This document shows, piece after piece, positions 17,348 through 25,343 of a DNA stretch of 64,000 nucleotides. The notes under the pieces are model-generated. The model did no database searches and was not told the origin of the DNA. It worked only from the letters and a program-made list of their open reading frames with translations. The DNA is taken from the IMG/VR virus record IMGVR_UViG_3300035565_000042, positions 19,394 to 83,393 of that record; one strand, 5' to 3'. Each line of letters opens with the position of its first letter. Within the stretch, counting starts at the first letter, position 1. The DNA is from a virus. A program made the position numbers and the translations under genes.

Positions 17348-18661
17348 CTATGCCACTTCTTTCACGCGTTTCCGCGACTTACTGGCTTTCTCGATGGCAG
17401 GTATGCAACTCTGGGCGAGCTTTACAATTTTTCTATGATACTTTGAATCTTTGTTGCAGGCACCTCTTGCCTGAATAAGCTTCATACTTACCAGCGATAC
17501 TTCTATAGTCTCAAGGAATTTGTTGTTTTTTCTGGCTGAGAGAATAAGAGTATCTGGCTTTTTGTGATAATCATTCGAGTACACGCAATGGTGAAGTGCT
17601 TTGCCTTCCATGTAGATTTCCTTTACGTGTCTTGGGACAACAATCTTTATTTCTCCATCTGCAAATGCCAATCCTATGAATTTGCCTTTGAGTTTCTGGT
17701 ACTCAATATTTGCCTTTTCAAGTTCTGCTTCAATCCGGGCCAGTTCTTCCTTGTTACGTATCTTCTGTCTCCTGTCTATAAGTTTCTGATGTTCCTTGTT
17801 AAGATTTGCCGGGCAGATGAACTTTGGATTGTGTGTATCCTTATGGAAATATTCAAGTAGTTCAAGATGATCGAGCCACATACTCGTATCACGGATGATA
17901 TAACCATTGCGGATACATATCTTGATCTGTTGCCAGTATTTCGTCCAAAGCTTATCCTTTGGCTCGAATGCCTTCAGAAGACTTATCTGACCAGTTTTAA
18001 GCAAAGTTTCAGCTATCGGATATGCAAGGATAATATGGAAGAACCAAGACTGGTTAAACTCATGGAAATTGCCTTTAAATCCATTCCTACGGATAATAGG
18101 CAATATCTTCCTTCCAGGGAAAGTAGGAATTTTGTTTATGAAATATGTATCGTTATCATTTCGTCTTACCTCCATTGGTGTATCGTAACACCATGCAGTC
18201 TGTCCTGATCTCCAGCCACCCATTGAATTTTTCTTTATCGCAAGGACAGTAAACCTACCATCAGGTGCTATCCAGTGCTGGTACACCTCGATACATGAGT
18301 AACTGGCTTTATATCCTTTCTTGTAATACTGCATTAAAAAGAACATTCTTACTATCTGAAATCCATGAAAGGTAGTCATGATCTGGAAATATCCCCATTC
18401 CTGTTTGCTCCAAGCCTTACTATCAGTTACCTTCAGTTTGTTCTTACACTTAGGGCAATCACAACCAAGCAATGAACTAATGAGATTGGTTTCAACATTC
18501 CAGGCATGACCACACTCAAAACATACAGTGGTGTGTTTTGTCTTGTATGCCCATCTTGTGAATACTTTCTTCCATGCCCATTCCTTATGCTTGTTTGTGA
18601 TCTTCGGAAGCTTGGCACTCAGTTTTATTACTTCATGATGAAGTTTTGTCTGTGGTTTCAT
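17348..18661 (-). CDS. PcfJ-like protein
   Basis: The product has 437 residues, starting at the ATG at 18661 that overlaps the preceding stop by 4 bp (an earlier ATG exists at 18691). The N-terminal part has a four-Cys zinc finger (CFECGHAW ... CDCPKCKNK). The C-terminal third carries the PcfJ hallmark ALHHCVYSNDYHKK. PcfJ-like proteins were named from conjugative plasmid pCF10 and are spread through Bacteroidota mobile elements and phages; their activity is unknown. A PcfK-like gene lies just upstream, the usual partnership. Confidence 0.82.
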   Translation of the reverse strand: MKPQTKLHHEVIKLSAKLPKITNKHKEWAWKKVFTRWAYKTKHTTVCFECGHAWNVETNLISSLLGCDCPKCKNKLKVTDSKAWSKQEWGYFQIMTTFHGFQIVRMFFLMQYYKKGYKASYSCIEVYQHWIAPDGRFTVLAIKKNSMGGWRSGQTAWCYDTPMEVRRNDNDTYFINKIPTFPGRKILPIIRRNGFKGNFHEFNQSWFFHIILAYPIAETLLKTGQISLLKAFEPKDKLWTKYWQQIKICIRNGYIIRDTSMWLDHLELLEYFHKDTHNPKFICPANLNKEHQKLIDRRQKIRNKEELARIEAELEKANIEYQKLKGKFIGLAFADGEIKIVVPRHVKEIYMEGKALHHCVYSNDYHKKPDTLILSARKNNKFLETIEVSLVSMKLIQARGACNKDSKYHRKIVKLAQSCIPAIEKASKSRKRVKEVA

Positions 18662-18900
18662 TTTACTTTTATTAGCTGATATGATCCCCATCCTTTCTCA
18701 AAATGAGTACATTTTTCCTGCTTTGCAAGTTGTTTAGCGCGAGTTATAGCTGCAGTTTTGCTGGAAGCATAGAATGTGATGCATCCTGGATTTGCAAGTA
18801 TTTCGCAACTAAGATCATCTACAGATAAGCATAACTGAGCTATTTTCTGATTATCGGAGTAATCCTTATATACCCCGAAATAATACTTGAGTGTTTTCAT
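18658..18900 (-). CDS. Small unknown protein between PcfK- and PcfJ-like genes
   Basis: The product has 80 residues from the ATG at 18900, which is interlocked with the PcfK-like stop (TGATG). It has an alternating β/helix pattern with FYASSKTAAITRAKQLAKQ. No family is recognised. Its place between the two Pcf-like genes with overlapping junctions suggests joint function. Confidence 0.65.
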   Translation of the reverse strand: MKTLKYYFGVYKDYSDNQKIAQLCLSVDDLSCEILANPGCITFYASSKTAAITRAKQLAKQEKCTHFEKGWGSYQLIKVK

Positions 18901-19337
18901 CAAAATAAGGATTGTTCAACCGGTTTTGTTTCAGTAACGATCTTCTTATCATCCTCTTTCTTCTCTACGGTAGTTGAGGTAGGCTTGGCTCTCATCTTCT
19001 TCTTGATCTCATTCTTGAGTTCTTCGATAGCCTTGACTTTCGCTTCAGCTTTCTCTTCTTCGGTGAGATGCACGGTATGGTTTACAACGACCTGGCAATC
19101 CATTTTAGAACCTACATTGATATTGTCCTCATCGAAGTAATGGATTGCCATGTTATAGACTTCATCATCAGTAAAGCCACTGCAACCACTATTCTTGACG
19201 GTATTCAAGATGTATGTAATGCAATCATCCATATTCTTGCCAGGCTTCTGAACTATCTTTGCAAAGAGCGGATCCTTCATGGCACGGCTGACCAGATAAT
19301 CTCTGATTGTCTGCTTAAATGCTGGTGTTGTTTTCAT
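18900..19337 (-). CDS. PcfK-like protein
   Basis: The product has 145 residues. The central part (CITYILNTVKNSGCSGFTDD, then EVYNMAIHYFDEDNI) is the PcfK family signature. A Lys/Glu-rich helix and a tail ending VEQSLF follow. PcfK-like proteins accompany PcfJ on conjugative elements and phages, with no established activity. The start at 19337 is preferred over an upstream in-frame codon because of the AT-rich leader. Confidence 0.82.
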   Translation of the reverse strand: MKTTPAFKQTIRDYLVSRAMKDPLFAKIVQKPGKNMDDCITYILNTVKNSGCSGFTDDEVYNMAIHYFDEDNINVGSKMDCQVVVNHTVHLTEEEKAEAKVKAIEELKNEIKKKMRAKPTSTTVEKKEDDKKIVTETKPVEQSLF

Positions 19338-19705
19338 TATCTGTTTGGTATTATTTTTCTGAAAATGATTTGATCTGAACAATACTCTTTCTCAAGATTA
19401 TTAAAGTAATACATCGATCCTTTCGGAATAATAAATTCACCAATGACAGATACATCTGAGTATGATCTGTCAGGTTTGTAAGAATAAGAGTGAAATCCTG
19501 CTTCAACTGTTTGTCGATGATCAGGGCTGTAGCCAAGAGAAAGTACTTGTTTATAAACAACATTAGCAATATACAGGAATCGGAATAGTGAAGATACAAA
19601 TTGTGTATCATTGCAATATAACCATCTTCCTGTCGTTTTATAGCAAATGATATCAGCTTTTGCTTTTCTTGGCTTCGACCAATTGTGCAATATTATTAAA
19701 CACAT
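19337..19705 (-). CDS. Unknown phage protein (start uncertain)
   Basis: Up to 122 residues are encoded. The C-terminal half (SVIGEFIIPKGSMYYFN, then EKEYCSDQIIFRKII) has the look of a small β-rich phage domain, with an I-P-K-G-S-x-Y-Y pattern. The only early ATG (19705) would overlap the frameshifted upstream gene by 53 bp, so a non-ATG start further in is possible. No function is assigned. Confidence 0.5.
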   Translation of the reverse strand: MCLIILHNWSKPRKAKADIICYKTTGRWLYCNDTQFVSSLFRFLYIANVVYKQVLSLGYSPDHRQTVEAGFHSYSYKPDRSYSDVSVIGEFIIPKGSMYYFNNLEKEYCSDQIIFRKIIPNR

Positions 19706-19810
19706 CTTTTTCTTCTGGATTTAATTCAAGATAACCGTAAGGAATAACAACAGGAACACCATTATTTTAGTGCTCAGATTATTTAGCTCTTTTAGTTGTT
19801 CTTGTGTCAT
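19653..19810 (-). pseudogene. Small gene split by a one-base frameshift
   Basis: From the ATG at 19810 the frame reads MTQEQLKELNNLSTKI and then runs to an early stop at 19721. In the neighbouring frame the sequence continues as NGVPVVIPYGYLELNPEEKD and ends in a Lys-rich tail at 19653. Adding one A to the run at 19765-19768 joins both parts into one 52-residue protein. It could be a decayed gene, a programmed frameshift or a sequencing error. Confidence 0.5.
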
Positions 19811-19823
19811 CTTATTTCTGTTA

Positions 19824-20087
19824 TTAATCTAATATTGAGTTTAAGAAATTTAATGCTTCTTCTCCGAATTTTGTTCTGACGTATTCCTGCATGGCAATAC
19901 CTTCTTGTCCTTTGTATGTACAATTCTCAGGATCGTAATCAGAATCATGTTGAGCAAATTTTTCGTCAAGTTTTATGATGTCTACCTGAGCTTTATTTGG
20001 GCCAGATAGTACTGTTAAGAGCATATCAATAGGCGGATCCATATTGAAATACCTTCGAAACGATCTTTGAAGCTGTGGTATAGTCAT
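19824..20087 (-). CDS. Unknown protein (87 aa)
   Basis: The start at 20087 (MTIPQLQRSFRRYFN) lies one base past the upstream stop and is preferred over the overlapping ATG at 20111. The protein is helical with an acidic middle (FAQHDSDYDPENC) and a final helix. No family is recognised. Confidence 0.6.
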   Translation of the reverse strand: MTIPQLQRSFRRYFNMDPPIDMLLTVLSGPNKAQVDIIKLDEKFAQHDSDYDPENCTYKGQEGIAMQEYVRTKFGEEALNFLNSILD

Positions 20088-20088
20088 C

Positions 20089-20367
20089 TTATTTCTTTTT
20101 ATAGAATTCAATCACTTCTTTTATCTCTTCAATGGAAAACATTGGCATCCTGCCAAGAATATCACCAGTTTTTGGCTTCCATCGGACGAGTTCGACCTCA
20201 CGAGTCTCACTATCCCATGTAAGATATATTCCCTTTGCAAGTTTCATCTCCACAAGAAACCATTCATAACCATGTTGATCAAGAAAGACATTGTCGTATT
20301 GTTGTTTCTGGACAAATCCGAGATCGATCATGTCTTTGTACCTGAATTTTACAGGTCCTGTTGCCAT
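20089..20367 (-). CDS. Unknown protein (92 aa)
   Basis: The ATG at 20367 overlaps the upstream stop (TAATG), typical of this operon. The sequence has a β-rich N-terminal half (YEWFLVEMKLAKGIYLTWD) and a C-terminal helix (IEEIKEVIEFYKKK). It is not recognised; a small β-barrel-plus-helix fold seems likely. Confidence 0.6.
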   Translation of the reverse strand: MATGPVKFRYKDMIDLGFVQKQQYDNVFLDQHGYEWFLVEMKLAKGIYLTWDSETREVELVRWKPKTGDILGRMPMFSIEEIKEVIEFYKKK

Positions 20368-20957
20368 TACCATTCTTCCCCTCCAAGTGTTAGTTCTTTC
20401 TTAACTTCAGGTTTTGGATCGGCAAGTTCTTTCTTCTCCTGAGCTATAAGATCAGTAACTTTAGCTTTGCCTTCGTTTATATCCTGAGCTGTGATCTTAT
20501 GTGGTTTTACTTCAGGCGATGCTTCAGGGGCCGTTCCTGACATTATCTGTTCACGGGTAAGGGGAACGTCTGGCTCGACCTTTGCCTCGCTTACAGGCTC
20601 GCTTTTGACTTCTGCGGCCGGTTCTATAACTTCCCCGGTTTCTTCATCAATATCGGGATCCTCTTCATCATTGTCCAGCTCTTCATTTGGTTCTTCAATT
20701 ACCGATTCTGGTTTGGCTGGCTTATGAGTTGCCTTGCCTGGCTTTTTTGTCTCTGTAGTTACTGGCTTAACAGGTTCCGGCTTCTTATCCGGAATGACTA
20801 TTGCTTCGGCCGGCTTGACAACTTCCAATATCTCTTTGTAGGCAAGAGTATCGACGTTGAATGACAAAGCACCTACTTCTTTGCCATCAACCATGATTAC
20901 GAGTGTCAGCACCTTTCCGGGTGCAATGAACTTCTCAAGTTCTTTCCAGTTTATCAT
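20367..20957 (-). CDS. Protein with small N-terminal domain and long acidic Pro-rich tail
   Basis: The product has 196 residues from the ATG at 20957, which follows the previous stop by 4 bp. Residues 1-50 form a small folded domain (INWKELEKFIAPGKVLTLVI). The rest is low-complexity Pro, Glu, Lys and Val, ending LTLGGEEW. The layout recalls PRTRC protein E-type proteins of mobile elements, but I would not name it on this. A scaffold or tether role is possible. Confidence 0.6.
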   Translation of the reverse strand: MINWKELEKFIAPGKVLTLVIMVDGKEVGALSFNVDTLAYKEILEVVKPAEAIVIPDKKPEPVKPVTTETKKPGKATHKPAKPESVIEEPNEELDNDEEDPDIDEETGEVIEPAAEVKSEPVSEAKVEPDVPLTREQIMSGTAPEASPEVKPHKITAQDINEGKAKVTDLIAQEKKELADPKPEVKKELTLGGEEW

Positions 20958-20961
20958 TTTT

Positions 20962-21204
20962 TTAATTTTCAAGTTTTTCTACTTCTTCAACAAACGCTCT
21001 TATTGTAGTACCAAGATATGTATGTCCAAAAAGAAAGTAATTATAATTAGTTCCTTTTTTCATTGTTACTGGTGGTAATGATTCAACAATAAATTCTGCA
21101 CCAATAGGAACAACAACATAAGATGTCTTACCTTCTCCTTTGATATTTACTTTAAGCTTTACCTTATCGCCAATCTGTATCCGGTTTGAATCTTTCCTTC
21201 CCAT
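20962..21204 (-). CDS. Small SH3-like protein (80 aa)
   Basis: The product has 80 residues. The alternating pattern (IQIGDKVKLKVNIKG ... VPIGAEFIVESLPPV ... IRAFVEEVEKL) fits a small SH3-like barrel of the kind often found as hypothetical genes in phages. No catalytic residues are visible. It is followed by the gene for an acidic-tailed protein. Confidence 0.6.
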   Translation of the reverse strand: MGRKDSNRIQIGDKVKLKVNIKGEGKTSYVVVPIGAEFIVESLPPVTMKKGTNYNYFLFGHTYLGTTIRAFVEEVEKLEN

Positions 21205-21215
21205 AACTACGATTG

Positions 21216-22526
21216 TTATATTGAATATGCGTTGATTGTTTTCATGTACGTTACAAACTCATCAAACAAGGCATTCTGAAATGCCCGGGTCATATCACTC
21301 TTCCCGCTCTTGATATGAAGATACTCCTCAATCAATGCACATACAACCTGATGCACGCCTTGATTCAGTACTGTAAGAGATATCAGAATATCCTTGTTCT
21401 CAATGGATGCAAGAACATCTTTCTTCTCGAACTCAACAAATCTAACCTTGTTATAGATTTGGTATTTGCATTCTTTCAGAAATGTCATTGCCTGATCATA
21501 TACTTGCATCTGTGTAGCACTTGGAATAGCTTCAACACAAAATCCACTTTCAGAGACTATCGAGAAGCATGATGCCGGTTTTGCTTTTGAACACCGCGAT
21601 GTTATGGCATTATACAGTCGTTGTGGCAGGAACAATGTTTTTATCCTCTCTTCTTCATTGACGTATCCTCCCATATTTTCTGGTGCAAGGAATTTATCTT
21701 CTATGACATCATTCCAGACCTCTGCAGCCATTTTATCACTCTGGTCATCATATCCCCACTCATTGATATTTCCTTCAAGCAATCCTTCTTTAGTTACATT
21801 ATCAAGTACTTGCCTTACAATAGTTGGATTATCACATTTAAAGATGATCTTCCACATTTCATTGGATACCTGCCAGGCATAACGAATTTGCCTTGACTCG
21901 TTCACATCAATATTGAACAAATTATAATCGAATATCGATCCTTTCTTATTGACCTGGCAAAGAACACCCTTGTGATATACTCTGCCTTCCATCCCATGTT
22001 TGCGAAGTATCTGCCCTTCAGCACAACTGAAGATTACTTCCTTCTTGTAGCTTAGATAATCATTAATGTTGAACATGATATCCTCAATGGCATCATCAGC
22101 TTTCAAGATAATCTGTGTGTTTTCGTTCCCACAAAACAGTTTATCCGGAAGCTCATCTTCGGTAACGATCTTAAAGGTCATCAATCCTTCATCCATGGCA
22201 TTGCAGTATAATTCCCGGATTGCACCCCATAGATCCCATTGAAGTCCGAAATCCGTGGTTATACTGGTCCTGACATCATTGATAGTCATTACTTCAAATT
22301 CTTTGTCACGAAGCATAGCTTTCTCTGTAGACAGTTTTATCTCAGCACCTCCGGTAAGTATCCTTATTCCGATACCGTTGCGTAACAGGTATGCCAAAGC
22401 ATACTTATTGCCACTGCCAAACATTCCTATCTTGGAATGGTCTTCACGCTTGGTAGATGCTCCGAGTAATGTCAATGCTTCTACCTGGAGAACGCCTTTG
22501 TTCTCAATCAATAGATATTTATTCAT
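21216..22526 (-). CDS. GHKL (Hsp90-like) ATPase with zincin-like C-terminal motif
   Basis: The product has 436 residues. Residues 102-113 (IRELYCNAMDEG) match the GHKL N box E-x-x-x-N-x-x-D, as in Hsp90 RELISNASDA. Residues 32-44 (KIGMFGSGNKYAL) look like the Hsp90 lid motif IGQFGVG. In known GHKL proteins the lid follows the N box; here it comes first, suggesting a permuted or distinct subfamily. Near the C-terminus IEEYLH (399-404) resembles a degraded HExxH zinc motif. Its partner is unknown. The operon also carries a Topo VI-A-like gene. The leader contains TCTAACCAAC. Confidence 0.7.
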   Translation of the reverse strand: MNKYLLIENKGVLQVEALTLLGASTKREDHSKIGMFGSGNKYALAYLLRNGIGIRILTGGAEIKLSTEKAMLRDKEFEVMTINDVRTSITTDFGLQWDLWGAIRELYCNAMDEGLMTFKIVTEDELPDKLFCGNENTQIILKADDAIEDIMFNINDYLSYKKEVIFSCAEGQILRKHGMEGRVYHKGVLCQVNKKGSIFDYNLFNIDVNESRQIRYAWQVSNEMWKIIFKCDNPTIVRQVLDNVTKEGLLEGNINEWGYDDQSDKMAAEVWNDVIEDKFLAPENMGGYVNEEERIKTLFLPQRLYNAITSRCSKAKPASCFSIVSESGFCVEAIPSATQMQVYDQAMTFLKECKYQIYNKVRFVEFEKKDVLASIENKDILISLTVLNQGVHQVVCALIEEYLHIKSGKSDMTRAFQNALFDEFVTYMKTINAYSI

Positions 22527-22582
22527 CTTATGAAATTATGTTGGTTAGACGATCAGAAAATACAGAAATAGAATAATTTTAT

Positions 22583-22984
22583 TTATCTATGCCCTTGATT
22601 CTTGCGCTGCAATAGACCACGATTATCTCTCCAGTCTGCCATCTTCTCTCTGTTATGTTGTCTATGACCTTGTACTTTCTTATTTCTCATCTTCACTTTG
22701 AGATATTTGTATGGATCTATGGCTTTCAGACCACCATAGCGACATTTCTCGTAGTGGATACACATATCATGGTTTATTCCCGGCTTTGATATTCTGTACT
22801 TTTCATAGAGTTTTAGTTCATCGAATACTTCCGGAGAGAATGATATTCCTTCGACATGGAAATAAATCCATATCAGGTAGAGCCCTTTTTGCATATCAAT
22901 AATTTGGCCAACACTCATTTCTGAGTATTGACCAAATCCAATGATACTTTTTCTTGTCAGAGTTCTAAGAAGAACGACATCCAT
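22583..22984 (-). CDS. Unknown protein, DUF3820-like N-terminal half
   Basis: The product has 133 residues. The first half (IIGFGQYSEMSVGQIIDMQKG, shortened here) followed by LIWIYFHVEGI resembles the small phage domain that reads F-G-K-Y-x-G-x-x-V-x-x-I and is found near exonucleases. The C-terminal half is very basic (KVKMRNKKVQGHRQHNREKM) and may bind nucleic acid. The name is tentative. Confidence 0.55.
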   Translation of the reverse strand: MDVVLLRTLTRKSIIGFGQYSEMSVGQIIDMQKGLYLIWIYFHVEGISFSPEVFDELKLYEKYRISKPGINHDMCIHYEKCRYGGLKAIDPYKYLKVKMRNKKVQGHRQHNREKMADWRDNRGLLQRKNQGHR

Positions 22985-22988
22985 ATTT

Positions 22989-23285
22989 CTACATTATAAG
23001 ATGAACTACCCATCCGAACAATAGAAAGATACCACCAATAGTTAATGATTCGATAAATCCATGTACCACTATGTCATAAAGATCATCTTCAACTTTTGAT
23101 GGTTTTCTATAATTTACATAGAGAATGAATAACGATAGACCTATGGCTTCGATTAAAGTTATTGGCCGTATATCGAATATCTGAACGATGAACCAAGCCC
23201 ATAACTTAACAATGACAAATCCCTGAACAATTGTTGAAAGGACTGTCAGAATTATTCCTGCAACTATCTTGCCGAATGTTTCCAT
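22989..23285 (-). CDS. Small membrane protein
   Basis: The product has 98 residues with about three hydrophobic segments: residues 7-30, 41-56 and 76-97, separated by a charged loop (NYRKPSKVEDD). It should sit in the inner membrane. It overlaps the next upstream gene by one base. In the early operon such proteins may exclude other phages or modify the host envelope; this is speculation. Confidence 0.65.
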   Translation of the reverse strand: METFGKIVAGIILTVLSTIVQGFVIVKLWAWFIVQIFDIRPITLIEAIGLSLFILYVNYRKPSKVEDDLYDIVVHGFIESLTIGGIFLLFGWVVHLIM

Positions 23286-24220
23286 TAGTTCTTGTTTAAC
23301 TCAAAGCTTTCAAGAAGATATTCAGCAAAAAGTGCGCTGGATGACTGTATACCAGCAATGTCCATAATTTCCGGTTTCATTACTGATGTTCCGTAATTGT
23401 AGAGATCCCAGACTGTATTGAGATCAACAGGACGATTGAACTCATGAGCTCCTACGTCTTTCTTCTTCATGAGCATTTTTTGCACGAAGTTACTCATGCC
23501 TGCAGTATCGAATGGTGCCGGCTGTTTTGATATGTATGCCTGGTCTATTGCTTTCCTGTATAGATCACCAATGGTGAATTCCAATGCTCCGGCACTTATT
23601 GGTGCATTCTGCATCCTTGCCATGATATCCATCTCGACCTTCATTTTCTGATCAAGAGATGCAGTCCATTCTTTCAGCTGATATTCGATAGACTCCCAGC
23701 TTTGTCCTTCACGGCCGTTCTGCTTGAACGTATGCAGAAGAGATCCTCCCATGATAGCGAAGTTACTGCATGTCCTTACGTTAAGGCCAAATGCTGTTTC
23801 AATACCTTCTTCACTGAACCTCATTCCAATCCTTGCACATACCAGGTCATTACCAAGGTTAGGAATCTGGATAGTTGCCAGGACTTTATCGAACATCCAT
23901 TTTCTGATCGGGCAATTGCTACGATCATAACCCAGCTTCTTCTCATCATCTGTGAGCATAGGGAATGAATTCCTTTTCTGCACATACAGAGACTCAAGGT
24001 TATAATTTACTTCCTGAGCTTCAAGCAAGCCAAGGATGAATGCAACTACAGTCCATGATTGAACAGGACGGGTAGCAAGAACTCTTCCATGTTTTCCTTC
24101 AACCCTGATGGATTGCTCAAGCATGGTGAGTGGAATTGTCTTTGTCGATTCATCTTCGACAAATCCAAAGATTTCTGGAGCCTGCAGGACTTCCTCTTTC
24201 GATGTGATGATGTCTTCCAT
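23285..24220 (-). CDS. DUF932/DUF3871-like phage protein (tentative)
   Basis: The product has 311 residues. A late segment (VDLNTVWDLYNYGTSVMKPE, then MDIAGIQSSSALFAEYLL) and the N-terminal half recall Bacteroidota phage/plasmid proteins of the DUF3871 or DUF932 type, whose function is unknown. Conserved aromatic and Asn residues in a repeated α/β pattern fit such folds. The start follows an AT-rich stretch. The terminator at 24286-24316 lies upstream, so this gene may be the first of its own transcript. Confidence 0.6.
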   Translation of the reverse strand: MEDIITSKEEVLQAPEIFGFVEDESTKTIPLTMLEQSIRVEGKHGRVLATRPVQSWTVVAFILGLLEAQEVNYNLESLYVQKRNSFPMLTDDEKKLGYDRSNCPIRKWMFDKVLATIQIPNLGNDLVCARIGMRFSEEGIETAFGLNVRTCSNFAIMGGSLLHTFKQNGREGQSWESIEYQLKEWTASLDQKMKVEMDIMARMQNAPISAGALEFTIGDLYRKAIDQAYISKQPAPFDTAGMSNFVQKMLMKKKDVGAHEFNRPVDLNTVWDLYNYGTSVMKPEIMDIAGIQSSSALFAEYLLESFELNKN

Positions 24221-24237
24221 TTTTAGATAATTATTAA

Positions 24238-24411
24238 TTAATAATATATAACTGAAAGTAAAATAAGTCTTTTGCTAAGATATAATAAAAAAGCCCCCGG
24301 GACATTCCCAGGGGCCATAACAACAACTCTTTTATTCCGGATTTCCTTCAATAGAAGGCCTTCGATCGCTATGAGTCGATCTACTGGTGAGTTGCCAAAG
24401 CATCCGGCCAT
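24238..24411 (-). CDS. Small phage protein beginning MAGCFGNSP
   Basis: The frame of 57 codons starts at 24411, overlapping the previous stop. The N-terminus MAGCFGNSPVDR resembles a small hypothetical protein that I recall from many Bacteroidota phages with the start M-x-G-C-F-G-N-S-P-x-D-R. The rest is hydrophobic and Lys-rich. Oddly, the sequence for residues 32-42 also forms the terminator stem at 24286-24316, so the C-terminal part may be dispensable. The far end coordinate could be off by a base or two. Confidence 0.5.
   Translation of the reverse strand: MAGCFGNSPVDRLIAIEGLLLKEIRNKRVVVMAPGNVPGAFLLYLSKRLILLSVIYY
24286..24316 (-). terminator. Rho-independent terminator within a small gene
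   Basis: On the minus strand GGCCCCTGGG, a five-base loop and CCCGGGGGC form a GC-rich stem followed by TTTTTT. It would end transcripts coming from 24.4-29 kb and isolate the gene at 23285-24220. The stem lies in the open frame of the small gene above. Confidence 0.75.
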
Positions 24412-24412
24412 G

Positions 24413-24559
24413 TTATTCCTCCTCGCTTTTGTTCATTTCACGAATAGTATTCCGTATGACTCTTCTGCGATTTTCTTTCCAGAGTCTTCGATATTTGTAC
24501 CATTGGCAGAACCAGCCTATTGAGGCCAGTATTGCCCATATTAACAGTATTGTTTTCAT
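24413..24559 (-). CDS. Small single-pass membrane protein (48 aa)
   Basis: The frame of 48 codons starts MKTILLIWAILASIGWFC, a hydrophobic segment suitable for membrane insertion, and continues with a very basic, then acidic tail (YRRLWKENRRR ... MNKSEEE). Its stop overlaps the next start by 2-3 bases. Function unknown. Confidence 0.6.
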   Translation of the reverse strand: MKTILLIWAILASIGWFCQWYKYRRLWKENRRRVIRNTIREMNKSEEE

Positions 24560-24604
24560 ATCTCAGGATGTTGTTTAGCAAAATCTAATTCCATAACTAT
24601 TGGA

Positions 24605-24745
24605 TTATTTTTTAAGTCTTAAATTACATCTCAGTATCCACAATTCCAAATTGCACCACCTGATAAACTTCCTGAAAATAGACTCCTCGTTTATCTCCTT
24701 AATCAATTCCTCAATAACTTTACTGTGATACTCATTTGCTTTCAT
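24605..24745 (-). CDS. Small unknown protein (46 aa)
   Basis: The frame of 46 codons reads MKANEYHSKVIEELIKEINE and then a Trp/Leu/Arg-rich C-terminus (FIRWCNLELWILRCNLRLKK). It is probably helical and could touch the membrane. Nothing else occupies this stretch on either strand. Family not recognised. Confidence 0.5.
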   Translation of the reverse strand: MKANEYHSKVIEELIKEINEESIFRKFIRWCNLELWILRCNLRLKK

Positions 24746-24769
24746 TGCCTTCTCTTTATTGATGAGGGG

Positions 24770-25000
24770 CTAAACAAGTGTTATCTTAAATTTTTTCAAC
24801 ACCTTCCTTCTGATGTTTCTTTCAGACATTCCCAGTTTCCGATGGCGGTCAATAAAAATATCAATTTCGGTTCGCTTGTCAATAGGTATTGGGCGTTCAC
24901 TTTTCATGACTTCGGCTTTGGTCGGCTTTTGATTTAAGGACAAATCTGCCCACTTTGCGGGTTTCCCGTCCATTAAATTATCAAATTCTCTTTCTTGCAT
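24770..25000 (-). CDS. Small basic protein (76 aa)
   Basis: The product has 76 residues; the C-terminal half (IDIFIDRHRKLGMSERNIRRK) is a basic helix pair that may form a helix-turn-helix. The start is preceded by GTTAAACTAAAAGAAACGAG, the recurring leader type of this genome, which supports the ATG at 25000. Role unknown. Confidence 0.6.
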   Translation of the reverse strand: MQEREFDNLMDGKPAKWADLSLNQKPTKAEVMKSERPIPIDKRTEIDIFIDRHRKLGMSERNIRRKVLKKFKITLV

Positions 25001-25039
25001 TTCTCGTTTCTTTTAGTTTAACTATTCAATACTCTGTAA

Positions 25040-25303
25040 TTATTCTCCATCGGGCTTGGTAACTTCTCTTTCTTTCATCAGTTTGTTGATGACAAAAAGA
25101 ACTTCAGTCAGGCAGGAATTATTCCAGACAGTATCAAATTCGAGGGAAGGAAAGAAGCAGTATTGCCTCCATGCTCCATACCATTCGATTGTTGCAATTA
25201 CGTACCCTGACGACTTATTAACCACTTCGACAAGTTTTGTCTTTCTACCGGGGATGTCCTGAGAATTGAAGTATAAATACTTTGTTACGTGAATCGTTTC
25301 CAT
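25040..25303 (-). CDS. Small phage protein with GYVIATIEWYGAWRQYCFFP core
   Basis: The product has 87 residues from the ATG at 25303, preferred because TTAAACTAAATTATAGAGAG lies just upstream; an ATG at 25357 would add 18 residues and overlap the previous gene by 14 bp. The core strand-turn-strand with I-E-W-Y-G-x-W-R-x-Y-x-F-x-P followed by a C-L-T-E-V-L-F-V-I helix is a recurring Bacteroidota phage pattern of unknown function. Confidence 0.65.
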   Translation of the reverse strand: METIHVTKYLYFNSQDIPGRKTKLVEVVNKSSGYVIATIEWYGAWRQYCFFPSLEFDTVWNNSCLTEVLFVINKLMKEREVTKPDGE

Positions 25304-25343
25304 CTCTCTATAATTTAGTTTAACACTATTGTTCACTCGGAAA

